From Candidatus Neomicrothrix sp. UBA6944 (GTDB taxonomy: Bacteria > Actinomycetota > Acidimicrobiia > Acidimicrobiales > Poriferisodalaceae): a stretch of DNA of 47,616 nt. The notes under the pieces are model-generated. The model worked only from the letters and a program-made list of their open reading frames with translations, made no database searches and was not told the origin of the DNA. The position numbers and the translations under genes were made by a program. This document shows positions 7,481 through 16,566 of the stretch, in pieces. The stretch lies in contig DJZU01000065.1 in assembly GCA_002448715.1 (NCBI GenBank), positions 7,203 through 54,818 on the forward strand, written 5' to 3'. How positions within the stretch are numbered: the first letter of the stretch is position 1; each line of letters starts with the position of its first letter.

Positions 7481-8766
7481 AGTTCACTCGCTTTCGATAA
7501 TGCCTGATCGAGATCCCAAATAATGTCATCGAGGTCTTCGAGTCCTACAGAAATTCTGACCATGTCCTCGCTGACCCCGCCGGTGGCAAGCGCTTCGTCA
7601 GAGAGCTGTTGGTGCGTAGTCGAGGCAGGGTGGATTACCAGGGTGCGAGCATCGCCTACGTTTGCTAAGTGACTGATCACTTGCAGAGACTCAATGAATT
7701 TGGCCCCTGCAGTTCGGCCACCGCTCACGCCGAAGGTGAAGATAGCGCCAGGTCCTTTGGGCATGTACTTCTGAGCGAGGTCAAAATATTGAGAGGTAGC
7801 GAGGCCGGCGTAGTTCACCCAGTTCACCATCGAGTGCTGTTCAAGGTGTTCTGCTACCGCTTGTGCGTTCGCCACATGAGCATCCATGCGAAACGGAAGC
7901 GTTTCTATCCCTTGGAGCAACAGGAAGGCGTTGATGGGGGACATGGAGGCCCCAATGTCTCTCAATTGTTCTGCTCGAAGTTTCGTACAAAACGCGTACT
8001 CTCCGAAGTTCTCCCAAAATTTCAAGCCGTTGTAGCTTTCGACCGGGTCGGTCATCTGGGGAAAGCGACCAGTCCCCCAATCGAACTGGCCTGATTCCGT
8101 TACAACGCCACCAATCGAGTTACCGTGACCACCAATGAATTTCGTTGCGGAGTGCAAAACTATGTCCGCGCCATGTGTGAGCGGTTGGCAGAGGTACGGT
8201 GTGGCAAATGTGCCGTCTACGACCAACGGCAAGTCGTTTGAATGAGCTACTTCAGCAATGGCTGAGACATCCGGGATAGAACCTGAAGGATTCCCAACGA
8301 TTTCGGTATAGAGAAACTTTGTGTTCTCGTCGATAGCTTTCGCGTAAGCATCTGGATCGTCGCCATCAACGAATCTTGCTTCTATACCAAAGCGACCTAG
8401 CGTCACGTCGAAGAGGGTGTGCGTGCCGCCGTAGAGAGCGGAGGAAGTGACGAGATTGTCACCCTGATGGGTGAGAGCTGCGGCGGTCAAGAATTCGGCT
8501 GACATACCTGATGCGGTCGCTACAGACCCGATGCCGCCTTCAAGACTTGCCATTCGTTCCTCAAAGGCATTGATTGTCGGATTAGAAATCCGCGTGTAGA
8601 TATTCCCGTATTTTTGGAGCGCGAATTTGTCTGCCGCGTCCGCTGTGTCTTCAAAAACAAAACTAGTGGACTGGTATATCGGCACAGCGCGAGAACCCGT
8701 TGTCGGATCGGGCCTACCACCTGCGTGCAGAGCTCTGGTCCTGAATCCCCAGTTGCGGTCATTCAC
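7477..8766 (-). CDS. metY: O-acetylhomoserine sulfhydrylase (O-acetylhomoserine aminocarboxypropyltransferase)
   Basis: A 429-residue PLP enzyme of the Cys/Met metabolism family, making homocysteine from O-acetylhomoserine and sulfide by direct sulfhydrylation. N-terminal TRALHAGGRPDPTTGSRAVP is characteristic. The PLP lysine lies in LHSATKFIGGHG, with the preceding VDGTFATPYL strand. The long insertion (WENFGEYAF) distinguishes MetY from shorter cystathionine synthases. The start is GTG at 8766 with no good SD. It lies downstream of a DMSO-reductase-type molybdoenzyme and DUF6457. Whether sulfur chemistry links them is unproven. Confidence 0.93.
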   Translation of the reverse strand: MNDRNWGFRTRALHAGGRPDPTTGSRAVPIYQSTSFVFEDTADAADKFALQKYGNIYTRISNPTINAFEERMASLEGGIGSVATASGMSAEFLTAAALTHQGDNLVTSSALYGGTHTLFDVTLGRFGIEARFVDGDDPDAYAKAIDENTKFLYTEIVGNPSGSIPDVSAIAEVAHSNDLPLVVDGTFATPYLCQPLTHGADIVLHSATKFIGGHGNSIGGVVTESGQFDWGTGRFPQMTDPVESYNGLKFWENFGEYAFCTKLRAEQLRDIGASMSPINAFLLLQGIETLPFRMDAHVANAQAVAEHLEQHSMVNWVNYAGLATSQYFDLAQKYMPKGPGAIFTFGVSGGRTAGAKFIESLQVISHLANVGDARTLVIHPASTTHQQLSDEALATGGVSEDMVRISVGLEDLDDIIWDLDQALSKASEL

Positions 8767-8788
8767 AACAACGAGTTTAGGTAATGGT

Positions 8789-9025
8789 TTAGCTAGTGCG
8801 TCCGCTCTCGTATTTTTCTACAAGTGACAGCGCTTCAGCTGGGCTTATCTTGGCTAGCCCGATCAGCCAGCAAGCAATTGGGGCGGCTATCCGTTCAGAA
8901 CTGTGAGCCGCTATGCCAGCGAGATCCAAAAGGTTATCGATCTCTTCAGGGCTAGGCGCAGGCAAGTTGAGCTCCTTGGCTAAACCTTCAATCCATTGTT
9001 GCGCTGAGGGAGTTTGTTCTGACAT
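8789..9025 (-). CDS. DUF6457 family small protein
   Basis: A 78-residue helical protein, starting MSEQTPSAQQWIEGLAKEL and containing DLAGIAAHSSERIAAPIACW, which I recognise as the DUF6457 pattern. DUF6457 is found in actinobacteria alone or fused to MobA-like nucleotidyltransferases. The ATG at 9025 is chosen because a purine-rich GAGAAGAGGAC precedes it and it begins 10 bases after the molybdoenzyme stop. The longer frame to 9106 would run inside that gene. The context suggests a role in molybdenum cofactor handling or insertion. The exact function is unknown. Confidence 0.75.
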   Translation of the reverse strand: MSEQTPSAQQWIEGLAKELNLPAPSPEEIDNLLDLAGIAAHSSERIAAPIACWLIGLAKISPAEALSLVEKYESGRTS

Positions 9026-9035
9026 GTCCTCTTCT

Positions 9036-11330
9036 CTATTTGTCGTCTGCGAATTGGGGCGGGTCATAGGATTCGACACGAGGGACGGGCCCTTCAAAGC
9101 GTTCAATATCCACCAGACAGGTATGTGCTGAGGGGCCCTGAGCTAACTGGGAGGTGCCTTTGTCTCTGGTGAGCACGTTCGGGTTTCCCGCCCGGCACAT
9201 TCCATCAGCATCTGGGTCATACCAAGCTCCTGTCGAAAGCTGCACGACTTCAGGCATTAACGAATCGTCGACTAGCGCCCCTGCGAGACAACTTCCCCGG
9301 TCGTTGTAGACACGCACCACGTCACCATCAGATATGCCTCGTTCTTCTGCGATTTTGGGGTGTATACGAATGGGTTCTCGGCCTGCGACCTTCGATCCCT
9401 GACTTGGTTCGGTGTGGTCGTATTGGCTATGAAGTCGAACGGTTGGCTGGTTTGAAACCAGGTGCAAAGGCCAGCAATCAGAACCATTTCCTCCTAATCG
9501 TTCGAATGGTTCCATCCATGCTGGATGTGGAGGGCAGTCGTCATAGTCGAATTGCGCAATGGTGTCAGACCACAGTTCGATTCGCCCACTTGGGGTTCCC
9601 AACGGGTGAATGGTGGGATCGGCTCGATACTCGGCGAGAAAGATCTGTTCGTTGTCTCCCATTTCGTTCATTTCAGGATGACGCAAATAGCCGACTTCTC
9701 GGAATTGTTCGTAATCGGGCGCCCAGTCGTTCTCAGCTCGAAAGATTTCATACAGGACTTCGACCCATTGATCTCCGGTTCGCCCTTCAGTGAACTGGTC
9801 CTCTAAACCGAGTCGTTCTGCCACCATTTCAAGAATTTGGTAGTCGTCAAGAGCCTCCCCCGGAGGGTCTACTGCACGTCCATGAGAAATCAGCATGTTC
9901 TCTGCGCCACCAATGTCATTTCGTTCAACTGGTGTCGTTGATGGCAACACGATGTCCGCTCTTCGCGCTGTCGGAGTCCAGAAGGGCTCTTGCACCACTA
10001 TCGTGTCCGGGCGCTCCCAGGCAGCCGAGAGTTCATTTAAATCTTGGTGATGGTGGAAAGGATTACCGCCTGCCCACCAGACCATTTTGATTTCGGGGTA
10101 CCGGCCGGTCCGGCCGTTGAAGTTATAAGTCTCCCCAGGTTGATCCAACAACTCGCGGAAACGGGACACTGAAATTATTGGTGGCCCTTCGGGTCTTTGA
10201 GGGATGGGGATTCCTGGCACCCGTTTACGAACTTGGCCTGCTCCTACGTTGCCTTGTGCCCCAAAGGGAAATGCTATTCCGCCTCCCGGCAGGCCAATCT
10301 GACCCAATGCGCACGCGAGGGCTGTAGCCGCCCAATAAGACTGCTCCCCATGGTCGGCGCGTTGAACCGACAGGCCTACGTTGATCAAAGTGCGGCGACG
10401 CGACATTTCGTCAGCCAACTTGCTGATGGTGTGGGCTTCTATTCCGGTAATAGATGCAGCCCAAGTCGCCGATTTGGGTTGATCGTCGGCGTCACCGAGG
10501 ACATAGGCCTCGAAACGATCCCAACCATGGACATATGTATTAACAAAGTCGTAATCAACTTGACCTTCAACCAGCAACGTGTGGATACAGGCCAACATCA
10601 GCGCAACATCGGTACCTGGCCGGATCGGCTGCCAACGGGAGTCGATCTGAGGATCAATATCGTCACGGATGGGTCCGACATTGAGGAATTCAGTTCCGTT
10701 GCGGTGTGCCTCTTTCATCCAGTCTTCTGTGTGATGCGTTCCTTGACCGCCATAGGTAACTTCGGTGTTGGAACGCCTGAGACCTCCGAATGTGACGAAC
10801 AAGTCGGTGTGTTTGCTGATCACCGACCAACTTGTGCCTCTGCCGATTGCAGCGTGGTATCTCATACCAAGGAAGTAAGGAACTATTGCCTCTGCAGCCG
10901 AGGAAGAGTAAGTGCCCCAAACATCGGTGTAGCCGCCATACATGCGTAGGAGTCGAAACAGCAAAGCACTCGGCGCGTGAACACGACCCGAGGATCCCCA
11001 GCCATACGAACCTGCGAACAGAGCCTCCGGGCCGTATTCTCCTTGCACTCGCTTTAATTCGTCTGCGACGAGATCGATGGCTCGGTCCCACTCAACTTCT
11101 ACAAAGGGTTCATCGCCTCTCCGCTCCCGACGCGTCTTGAGTCCATCTTGAAGCCACGACTGCCTTACCGAGGGGCGAAGAACTCGAAGCGTGGATCTAT
11201 GCACAAAAGCTTTGCCTATACCCGATGGGTGGGGATCTAGTTCGTGTCCATGCACCGCAATAACTTCGTCTCCATCGCTCTCTATTCGATAAGGCCCGAA
11301 GTGCGTTCCAAGTGACGTGATTTTGTTCAT
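9036..11330 (-). CDS. Molybdopterin-dependent oxidoreductase (biotin sulfoxide / TMAO / DMSO reductase family), apparently cytoplasmic
   Basis: A 764-residue bis-MGD enzyme. EVEWDRAIDLVADEL and SYGWGSSGRVHAPSALLFR mark the DMSO-reductase family. The serine in WGSSG is the expected Mo ligand. Further matches are TDVWGTYSSSAAEAIVPYFLGM, FVTFGG..NTEVTYGGQG, WAGGNPFHHHQDLN and the C-terminal LHLVSNQPTVRLHSQYDHT. The protein begins directly at the catalytic fold, with no twin-arginine leader and no N-terminal Fe-S cysteines. This fits BisC-like cytoplasmic enzymes that reduce S- or N-oxides rather than periplasmic TorA/DmsA. It follows a luciferase-like flavoenzyme by 2 bases and precedes DUF6457, so these three are probably one operon. 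The substrate is unassigned. Confidence 0.9.
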   Translation of the reverse strand: MNKITSLGTHFGPYRIESDGDEVIAVHGHELDPHPSGIGKAFVHRSTLRVLRPSVRQSWLQDGLKTRRERRGDEPFVEVEWDRAIDLVADELKRVQGEYGPEALFAGSYGWGSSGRVHAPSALLFRLLRMYGGYTDVWGTYSSSAAEAIVPYFLGMRYHAAIGRGTSWSVISKHTDLFVTFGGLRRSNTEVTYGGQGTHHTEDWMKEAHRNGTEFLNVGPIRDDIDPQIDSRWQPIRPGTDVALMLACIHTLLVEGQVDYDFVNTYVHGWDRFEAYVLGDADDQPKSATWAASITGIEAHTISKLADEMSRRRTLINVGLSVQRADHGEQSYWAATALACALGQIGLPGGGIAFPFGAQGNVGAGQVRKRVPGIPIPQRPEGPPIISVSRFRELLDQPGETYNFNGRTGRYPEIKMVWWAGGNPFHHHQDLNELSAAWERPDTIVVQEPFWTPTARRADIVLPSTTPVERNDIGGAENMLISHGRAVDPPGEALDDYQILEMVAERLGLEDQFTEGRTGDQWVEVLYEIFRAENDWAPDYEQFREVGYLRHPEMNEMGDNEQIFLAEYRADPTIHPLGTPSGRIELWSDTIAQFDYDDCPPHPAWMEPFERLGGNGSDCWPLHLVSNQPTVRLHSQYDHTEPSQGSKVAGREPIRIHPKIAEERGISDGDVVRVYNDRGSCLAGALVDDSLMPEVVQLSTGAWYDPDADGMCRAGNPNVLTRDKGTSQLAQGPSAHTCLVDIERFEGPVPRVESYDPPQFADDK

Positions 11331-11332
11331 GG

Positions 11333-12367
11333 TTATTGAAGAACAGTCCTAGCCTCAAGATGCCGTTCAGCGTTGAGACCCCAGTCTTCGGCGATGAGCT
11401 CGAGGGCAGCAATCCGTTCGCCGACACCGTGACTGGAACAATGCAGAAATAGTTCGTTGGCGTCAGTCTGCTCTGCGAGTTCCTTTAGACCTTTTGTGAC
11501 CTCTTCCGCGGTCCCAGTAATCGCGTTGCTTGGCATAGCGTCCGCTCGATCCCATTCAGGGTGAGACAACGCTTCGTCTGGCGGCAACAACGGCCAAAAT
11601 CTCCCTGTTCGCATACCGTATTTTCTGAGACGGCTCGGGGCAGCGAGAAGTTGCGCTTGCTCAGAGGTGTTAGAGGCCATAACTGACGCCGAAACAATTG
11701 TGTATGGAGCGTTGAGTACCGGTGATGGTCGGAAGGCTTCGTGGTAGAGCTTTACCGCTTCGAGCGTTCCACCAGTATCAAAATGATTTGCGAAGGTAAA
11801 TGGAAGTCCCAACACTCCAGCAAGCTGAGCACTAAATCCGCTTGAACCGAGAAGAACCACTGAAGGTGAAGACGTGGCGACCGGTGTCGCAGAAAACTTA
11901 TTCCACAGTCCATGGTCAGTTCTAACGTCGCCCAGCAGCCCCATCACGTCTATGAGATCACGGGGGAAATCTTCAACTGACAACGCGGAAGCCGATCCCC
12001 TTACCACTGCCATCGTCTGTCGGTCACTGCCGGGGGCTCTACCAATTCCAAGGTCGATACGGCCAGGGTGGAGTGCTTCCAATAACGCGAACTGTTCAGC
12101 TATGACTAGTGGGGCGTGGTTCGGGAGCATGACACCTCCCGAACCAACCTTGATCCATTGGGTAGACGCAGCCACATGAGCCATAAGGACCGCCGGGGAA
12201 GTACTTGCGACCGTATTCATATTGTGATGTTCAGCAACCCAAAATCTTGAATATCCGAGCTCTTCCGCTTTACGTGCTACCTGTGTGGCCTCGGTTAGTG
12301 CCTGTGCACTGGTCGCATTACTCGAAACGGTCGCAAGATCCAAAACAGAAAGGGGTAAAAGTTCCAC
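11333..12367 (-). CDS. LLM-class flavin-dependent oxidoreductase
   Basis: A 344-residue luciferase-like monooxygenase of the bacterial alkanal-monooxygenase-like (MsnO8) subgroup. Visible are FWVAEHHNMNTVASTSPAVL, IKVGSGGVMLPNHAPLVIAEQFA and LHPGRIDLGIGRAPGSDRQT, a nearly perfect family signature. It would use reduced FMN (or F420) supplied by a partner reductase to oxygenate or oxidise a small molecule. The GTG start at 12367 comes 9 bases after the CinA-like stop, and the downstream molybdoenzyme begins 2 bases after its own stop. A two-component monooxygenase beside an S/N-oxide reductase suggests linked oxidation and reduction of one heteroatom compound. This is inference. Confidence 0.9.
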   Translation of the reverse strand: MELLPLSVLDLATVSSNATSAQALTEATQVARKAEELGYSRFWVAEHHNMNTVASTSPAVLMAHVAASTQWIKVGSGGVMLPNHAPLVIAEQFALLEALHPGRIDLGIGRAPGSDRQTMAVVRGSASALSVEDFPRDLIDVMGLLGDVRTDHGLWNKFSATPVATSSPSVVLLGSSGFSAQLAGVLGLPFTFANHFDTGGTLEAVKLYHEAFRPSPVLNAPYTIVSASVMASNTSEQAQLLAAPSRLRKYGMRTGRFWPLLPPDEALSHPEWDRADAMPSNAITGTAEEVTKGLKELAEQTDANELFLHCSSHGVGERIAALELIAEDWGLNAERHLEARTVLQ

Positions 12368-12376
12368 AGTAAAAAT

Positions 12377-12871
12377 CTACGCCCTAATGGCCCGAAGTGT
12401 TAGTTCCAACGCTGCTATCGCGAACTCGTACATATTCGATTGGCGATCATTGTTTCCTGTCTGCAACTCGAATGTGAGTTCCGTTAACCCGCTACACGCC
12501 ACCCAGCCGACACCTGCAGCATCACCGTAAGGATTGTCTGATGGACCAGTCGCGCCGGTCTCCCCTATGCCCCAATCTGCGCGATATAGCTGTCGTGCTC
12601 TTCTGGCTTGAATCAACGCGAAGGCTTCAGTAGCTCCGCGTAGACCTTCAGGCAGAGGCTCGTCGCCTGCCAACACGTCACGGGCTGAGCTCGTGTAGAC
12701 GATCATTCCGCCCTTATAAAAGGCACTAGCACCCGGGACCGCTACCAGAGCTGCGTTGATGAGTCCCCCTGCTGCCGATTCAGACACAGCTATAGAACGT
12801 TCTGTCTGTTCCAGAGCAGCAGCTACTTGTTTCCCTACCTCGATCAGATCGTTGAATGTCAAAGCCATCAC
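12377..12871 (-). CDS. CinA C-terminal domain amidohydrolase (nicotinamide-nucleotide amidase, PncC-like)
   Basis: A 164-residue stand-alone CinA C-terminal domain. SIAVSESAAGGLINAAL corresponds to the family's AESCTGGL nucleophile segment, with Ser conserved but the usual Cys-Thr replaced by Ala-Ala. FYKGGMIVYTSSARDVL and GIGETGATGPSDNPYGDAAG match the rest of the domain. The family converts NMN to nicotinate mononucleotide and ammonia in pyridine nucleotide recycling. The start overlaps the upstream CaiB stop (GTGATGG: GTG at 12871 or ATG at 12868). The altered nucleophile loop and catabolic neighbours leave room for another amide substrate. Confidence 0.8.
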   Translation of the reverse strand: MMALTFNDLIEVGKQVAAALEQTERSIAVSESAAGGLINAALVAVPGASAFYKGGMIVYTSSARDVLAGDEPLPEGLRGATEAFALIQARRARQLYRADWGIGETGATGPSDNPYGDAAGVGWVACSGLTELTFELQTGNNDRQSNMYEFAIAALELTLRAIRA

Positions 12872-15345
12872 CCAAGTGCGCCACTTATGGCGATTTCGGC
12901 GATCTCCTCGGCATCTAAACCCAGGAGTTCCGCTAGGACGTCAAAGGTGTGTTCACCAAGCAATGGCGCAGCTGACCGAGGGCCATGGTCGTAATCATCT
13001 ATTGAATATTGATGACCTGCGTAAGGAACTCGACCCATAGCTCCATGGTCATGCCATTTGTAGAAGCCGAGGTGGTCATATTGAGCATCTGTTAGAAGAT
13101 CGCTGCTCCGAGCGACAATCCCTGCTGGAATGCCGGCGTCGAGAAGCATGTTCTCGAGTTCCTTTCCTTCTTGATTTGTCGTCCATTCGGAAATGTGCGC
13201 GTCGATTAGGTCTGCCGCTTCGATCCGACCGCTACTTGTTTCATACGCATCCCCCCAAGCCCATTTCGGGTTACCCATAAGATCGAGGAGACTGACCCAA
13301 TTCAGGTCATCAATGATGGTGATGGCTATCCAGCGATCAATTCCCTGAATCGGGTATACCCCTTGAGGGCCGAGCTCATTGTCACGGTTGCCAACCCGTG
13401 TCGCCTTTCTTTGGTTGATTTGAAAATCAAGTAATTCGGGCGCCATGAGTTGCAGCCCGCACTCCAGCTGCGCTGCTTCCAAAATTCGACCTAGCCCGGT
13501 TCGCTTCCGATGGTTGATCGCGGCCAAGAGGGCTGACGTAATGAACCTCGGGGAAATGGTGTCTGTGTAGGCGAGATATGGGCCATCTGGCGGAAGGTCT
13601 GGCCAGCCAACTACTTCGTAGTAGCCGGCTATAGCAGCTGCGTGGTAGCCGTAGCCAGCGAGGGGCGATAAAGGTCCGCCGCCTGCAAGCAGCGACGTGT
13701 GGACGATAATCGCGGAAGGGTTTAGTGAGCGTATGACATCATCGCTGAATCCGCTTCGGGCAAAGGCGCCGGGGCTCCATGCCTCAATTACGATATCTGC
13801 CCAGGCAATCATTTTTTTTGCGATATCGATTCCGGTGTCGTTCTTTAGGTCGACATCGATACTCAATTTGGATGTGTTAAAGGTTGCGAAGAACTGAGAC
13901 ATATTCTCGCCAAAGATCTGATCTTTGAACGGACCGTTAACCCTCAAGGGATCCAGTCGTCCACCAGATTCGATACGAACTACCGTCGCTCCATGATCGG
14001 CTAAAGCCTTAGCTGTGATAGGTCCGACTCCAACCCAGGAGAAGTCCGCGACTTTCAACCCTTCCAAGGGAAGTTCGGAGTGGTTGATTTCTTGAATGCT
14101 TCTTGTGAATAACCCTCCTGCGAGATCATCTCGTATTTCGCGTCCGTGTTCGTTAATGCGCGGAGGTCGCCTTGGTGCTTCAAGCCGTTTACCGTCGAAA
14201 GATAGAAATCCTCCGGGGATTCGCTCATCTGCGAAGCCTCTTTCATTCGCTGCTTTGCGCCAAAAGTCCCTTATCTCGAGGTGGTCGAAGGCCAGAAGGT
14301 CCTCTACGTCATTGATAGGCGCCAAAGTGGCTCCAAGCTCTAGCCCACGTCTCATCATGGTCTCGCGTGGGTATCGGAGGCATAGGGCGCTGACCGCTTC
14401 GTAAATGTCGGCGAAGGTATAGATGGTCTTTTCTCCGCTGATCGAGCGATGATCAAAGGTGTCCCAGTCTTCTTCAAGCCACCTCGAGTCCACTATTCCT
14501 TCTTGGATAAGCCAAGGGCCTAATGCCTTAGCTAGGTCACCCCTGCTGACAGCTATCAACCAGCCGTCTGATGCCTCCACTCGAATTTGCAATGGCGGAT
14601 CGGTAAGGATTTCTGTTCCAGTCCGGTGAATATCACTCCCCTGAATCGCGTGAGCTTCCATCGCGTTTAAGAGTGTCCATGTGACACACGATTGCGCGGA
14701 TACGACTGCGTGTTGTCCTTCTCCGGTTGTCAACATGCGGGCGTGGGCGACTAGTCCCGCAACTGCTGACTCAGCTCCAGCGTGGCGCCAAACTTGAGGT
14801 ATGGAGGCCTTCACTGGTGGTCGCTCCGGAGTGCCTTGCAAATTAGGTGAACCGCCAAGCGATGCAATCGACATCTCGCTATGGGGATCATTGGCTCTTG
14901 GTCCGTGTTCCCCGAACGGTGTGATAACGACGTGTACGAGCTGCGGATTAGTTTCTTGAATGTCACTTCGGTCGATACCTGCCTCCGCTGTAAAGGTTGG
15001 CAATCCAGACTCATAAAGGAAGTCCGCGCCCCCAACCAACTTGAGGAAAAGCTCTCGATCATCGATTGCGTCTAGGTCCAAAACAATCGATCGTTTATTG
15101 GAGGCGTACGCTCCGAAGTGCAAGCTACGCAGGTCGGAACTGTCATTTTTCCTCAAGGGGCTCGAATGGCGAGTAACGCACCCTTCAGGGGGTTCTACTT
15201 TGATGACGTCGGCCCCTAATTCCCCCAAAATCCAAGGTCCAACGTCACCGCGGTGATCAGTTAGATCAAGCACCCGCAAGCCCTCCAAAGGGCGCGCAGA
15301 ATTCTCCGAGACGTCGTTGTCTAGGGTTTGGTCAGTCGATTTCAA
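12868..15345 (-). CDS. Tandem double-domain CaiB/BaiF (family III) CoA transferase
   Basis: An 825-residue fusion of two class III CoA-transferase domains, each normally about 400 residues. Domain 1 starts with LEGLRVLDLTDHRGDVGPWILGELGADVIKVE, and domain 2, near residue 420, with LEGLKVADFSWVGVGPITAKALADHGATVVRIE. The catalytic Asp, which becomes acylated in formyl-CoA transferase, appears in domain 2 (AYTDTISPRF). In domain 1 the matching stretch reads WRHAGAESA, without Asp, so domain 1 may be structural. Similar two-domain proteins occur in mycobacteria. The start is TTG at 15345 with AGGAGAAGG upstream. It is divergent by 44 bases from an ACAD-like flavoenzyme, a natural partner for a CoA-activated substrate. 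Confidence 0.88.
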   Translation of the reverse strand: MKSTDQTLDNDVSENSARPLEGLRVLDLTDHRGDVGPWILGELGADVIKVEPPEGCVTRHSSPLRKNDSSDLRSLHFGAYASNKRSIVLDLDAIDDRELFLKLVGGADFLYESGLPTFTAEAGIDRSDIQETNPQLVHVVITPFGEHGPRANDPHSEMSIASLGGSPNLQGTPERPPVKASIPQVWRHAGAESAVAGLVAHARMLTTGEGQHAVVSAQSCVTWTLLNAMEAHAIQGSDIHRTGTEILTDPPLQIRVEASDGWLIAVSRGDLAKALGPWLIQEGIVDSRWLEEDWDTFDHRSISGEKTIYTFADIYEAVSALCLRYPRETMMRRGLELGATLAPINDVEDLLAFDHLEIRDFWRKAANERGFADERIPGGFLSFDGKRLEAPRRPPRINEHGREIRDDLAGGLFTRSIQEINHSELPLEGLKVADFSWVGVGPITAKALADHGATVVRIESGGRLDPLRVNGPFKDQIFGENMSQFFATFNTSKLSIDVDLKNDTGIDIAKKMIAWADIVIEAWSPGAFARSGFSDDVIRSLNPSAIIVHTSLLAGGGPLSPLAGYGYHAAAIAGYYEVVGWPDLPPDGPYLAYTDTISPRFITSALLAAINHRKRTGLGRILEAAQLECGLQLMAPELLDFQINQRKATRVGNRDNELGPQGVYPIQGIDRWIAITIIDDLNWVSLLDLMGNPKWAWGDAYETSSGRIEAADLIDAHISEWTTNQEGKELENMLLDAGIPAGIVARSSDLLTDAQYDHLGFYKWHDHGAMGRVPYAGHQYSIDDYDHGPRSAAPLLGEHTFDVLAELLGLDAEEIAEIAISGALG

Positions 15346-15389
15346 CGTCGCCCTTCTCCTCTCTTGGTTTGAGACGATAGTTTGCGTTT

Positions 15390-16538
15390 ATGACGTCGAC
15401 CTCTTTAGAACTTACAGAGTTGGTTTCTGGCGTTAAAAAACTCATTGTTGGCCGAGCAAAAGAATCCGACCGGCTTAGACACCCTGACCCGGAGGTGATT
15501 GCTTCTTTGGGGCATTTGGGGCTCATGAAGCTCCTCGTGCCGAAGGAATACGGTGGGCATGAACTACATCCCGCTGAATTGATCGAATTCACTAAAGCTC
15601 TTGCTGAGGTACACGGATCGACGGCTTGGGTTGCAATGACTTGTAATGAGGAAGCTGAATTAGTTTCGGCTTATCTGCCGCCTGATACCTGTCGCAGTTT
15701 ATGGAGGGACGATCCTTCACTCGTGATAGCTGGTTCTGGTGTACCCAAGGGAAAGGCGTCACGAGTTAGTGGGGGCTGGCGAATTAGTGGGCGGTGGAAT
15801 TTCGTTAGTGGGTGTACCACTGCCAACAAGTGGGTGTTGAACAGCATCGTGGAGGCAAGTTCTCCAATCGAGTTGTGTTTCGCGGTCATTGACGCAAACC
15901 CAGACTTCGTTGAGGACACCTGGCACACGGTTGGTTTACGTGGCACAGGTTCTCATGATGTGGTCTTAGACAGTGTTTTTGTAGAAGATGACTTTTGCGG
16001 TGTGGTGCCAAATAATTCGTTACCGCTTCCAGACTTACCGTTCTATCGGTTACCTTCGGCGTTGAGATTTCCGTTTCCTAAGACCGGAGTCGCAGCGGGT
16101 TTAGCGAGCAGGGCCATCGCAGATTTTAGATCGTTAGCTCTGGAGAAAACACCGCTGAATTCTAAGCGGTCACTAGGGGAACGCCCAGATGCCGCCTTAT
16201 CAATGGCCAAGGCCGAAGCGCTTGTCGGCGCTGGGCAGGCTTGGGTTCATGAGCAGTTGGATGCTGTCTGGAGAGCCGCCAACGAGAACGCTGTTGTGAG
16301 TGACGACTTGCACGCTCGGGTGCGTTTAGCTTGCTCGTGGTCGGTACAAAATTCCATCAGCGCTATTCAGCATCTTGTTGATGCTGCAGGCAGCTCGGCG
16401 AACTTCGAGAAATCTGGGCTCATGGCTCTTTTGGATGATGCTCGTGCCGTGGCAGGTCATTTCATGGTCGGCTCTTATCAGATTGACACTGCGGGGCGAG
16501 TGCTTTTGGGATTAGACGCGGGCGATCCTGCTTTTTGA
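15390..16538 (+). CDS. ACAD-fold flavin-dependent monooxygenase/dehydrogenase (HsaA-like)
   Basis: A 382-residue protein of the acyl-CoA dehydrogenase superfamily. It resembles the flavin monooxygenase branch (HsaA, dibenzothiophene monooxygenase) more than true acyl-CoA dehydrogenases: GLMKLLVPKEYGGHELHPAE, ALAEVHGSTAWVAM, GGWRISGRWNFVSGC and WHTVGLRGTGSHDVVLDSVFV. The GRWNFVSG segment and the lack of a C-terminal GGTSEI/catalytic-Glu block support the monooxygenase-type assignment. A partner flavin reductase is not seen nearby. It is divergent from the tandem CoA transferase, and the short spacer implies shared control. True dehydrogenase activity cannot be excluded. Confidence 0.82.
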   Translation: MTSTSLELTELVSGVKKLIVGRAKESDRLRHPDPEVIASLGHLGLMKLLVPKEYGGHELHPAELIEFTKALAEVHGSTAWVAMTCNEEAELVSAYLPPDTCRSLWRDDPSLVIAGSGVPKGKASRVSGGWRISGRWNFVSGCTTANKWVLNSIVEASSPIELCFAVIDANPDFVEDTWHTVGLRGTGSHDVVLDSVFVEDDFCGVVPNNSLPLPDLPFYRLPSALRFPFPKTGVAAGLASRAIADFRSLALEKTPLNSKRSLGERPDAALSMAKAEALVGAGQAWVHEQLDAVWRAANENAVVSDDLHARVRLACSWSVQNSISAIQHLVDAAGSSANFEKSGLMALLDDARAVAGHFMVGSYQIDTAGRVLLGLDAGDPAF

Positions 16539-16566
16539 TGCTTTGTTTTCTAGCTGCGTGTCCGAG

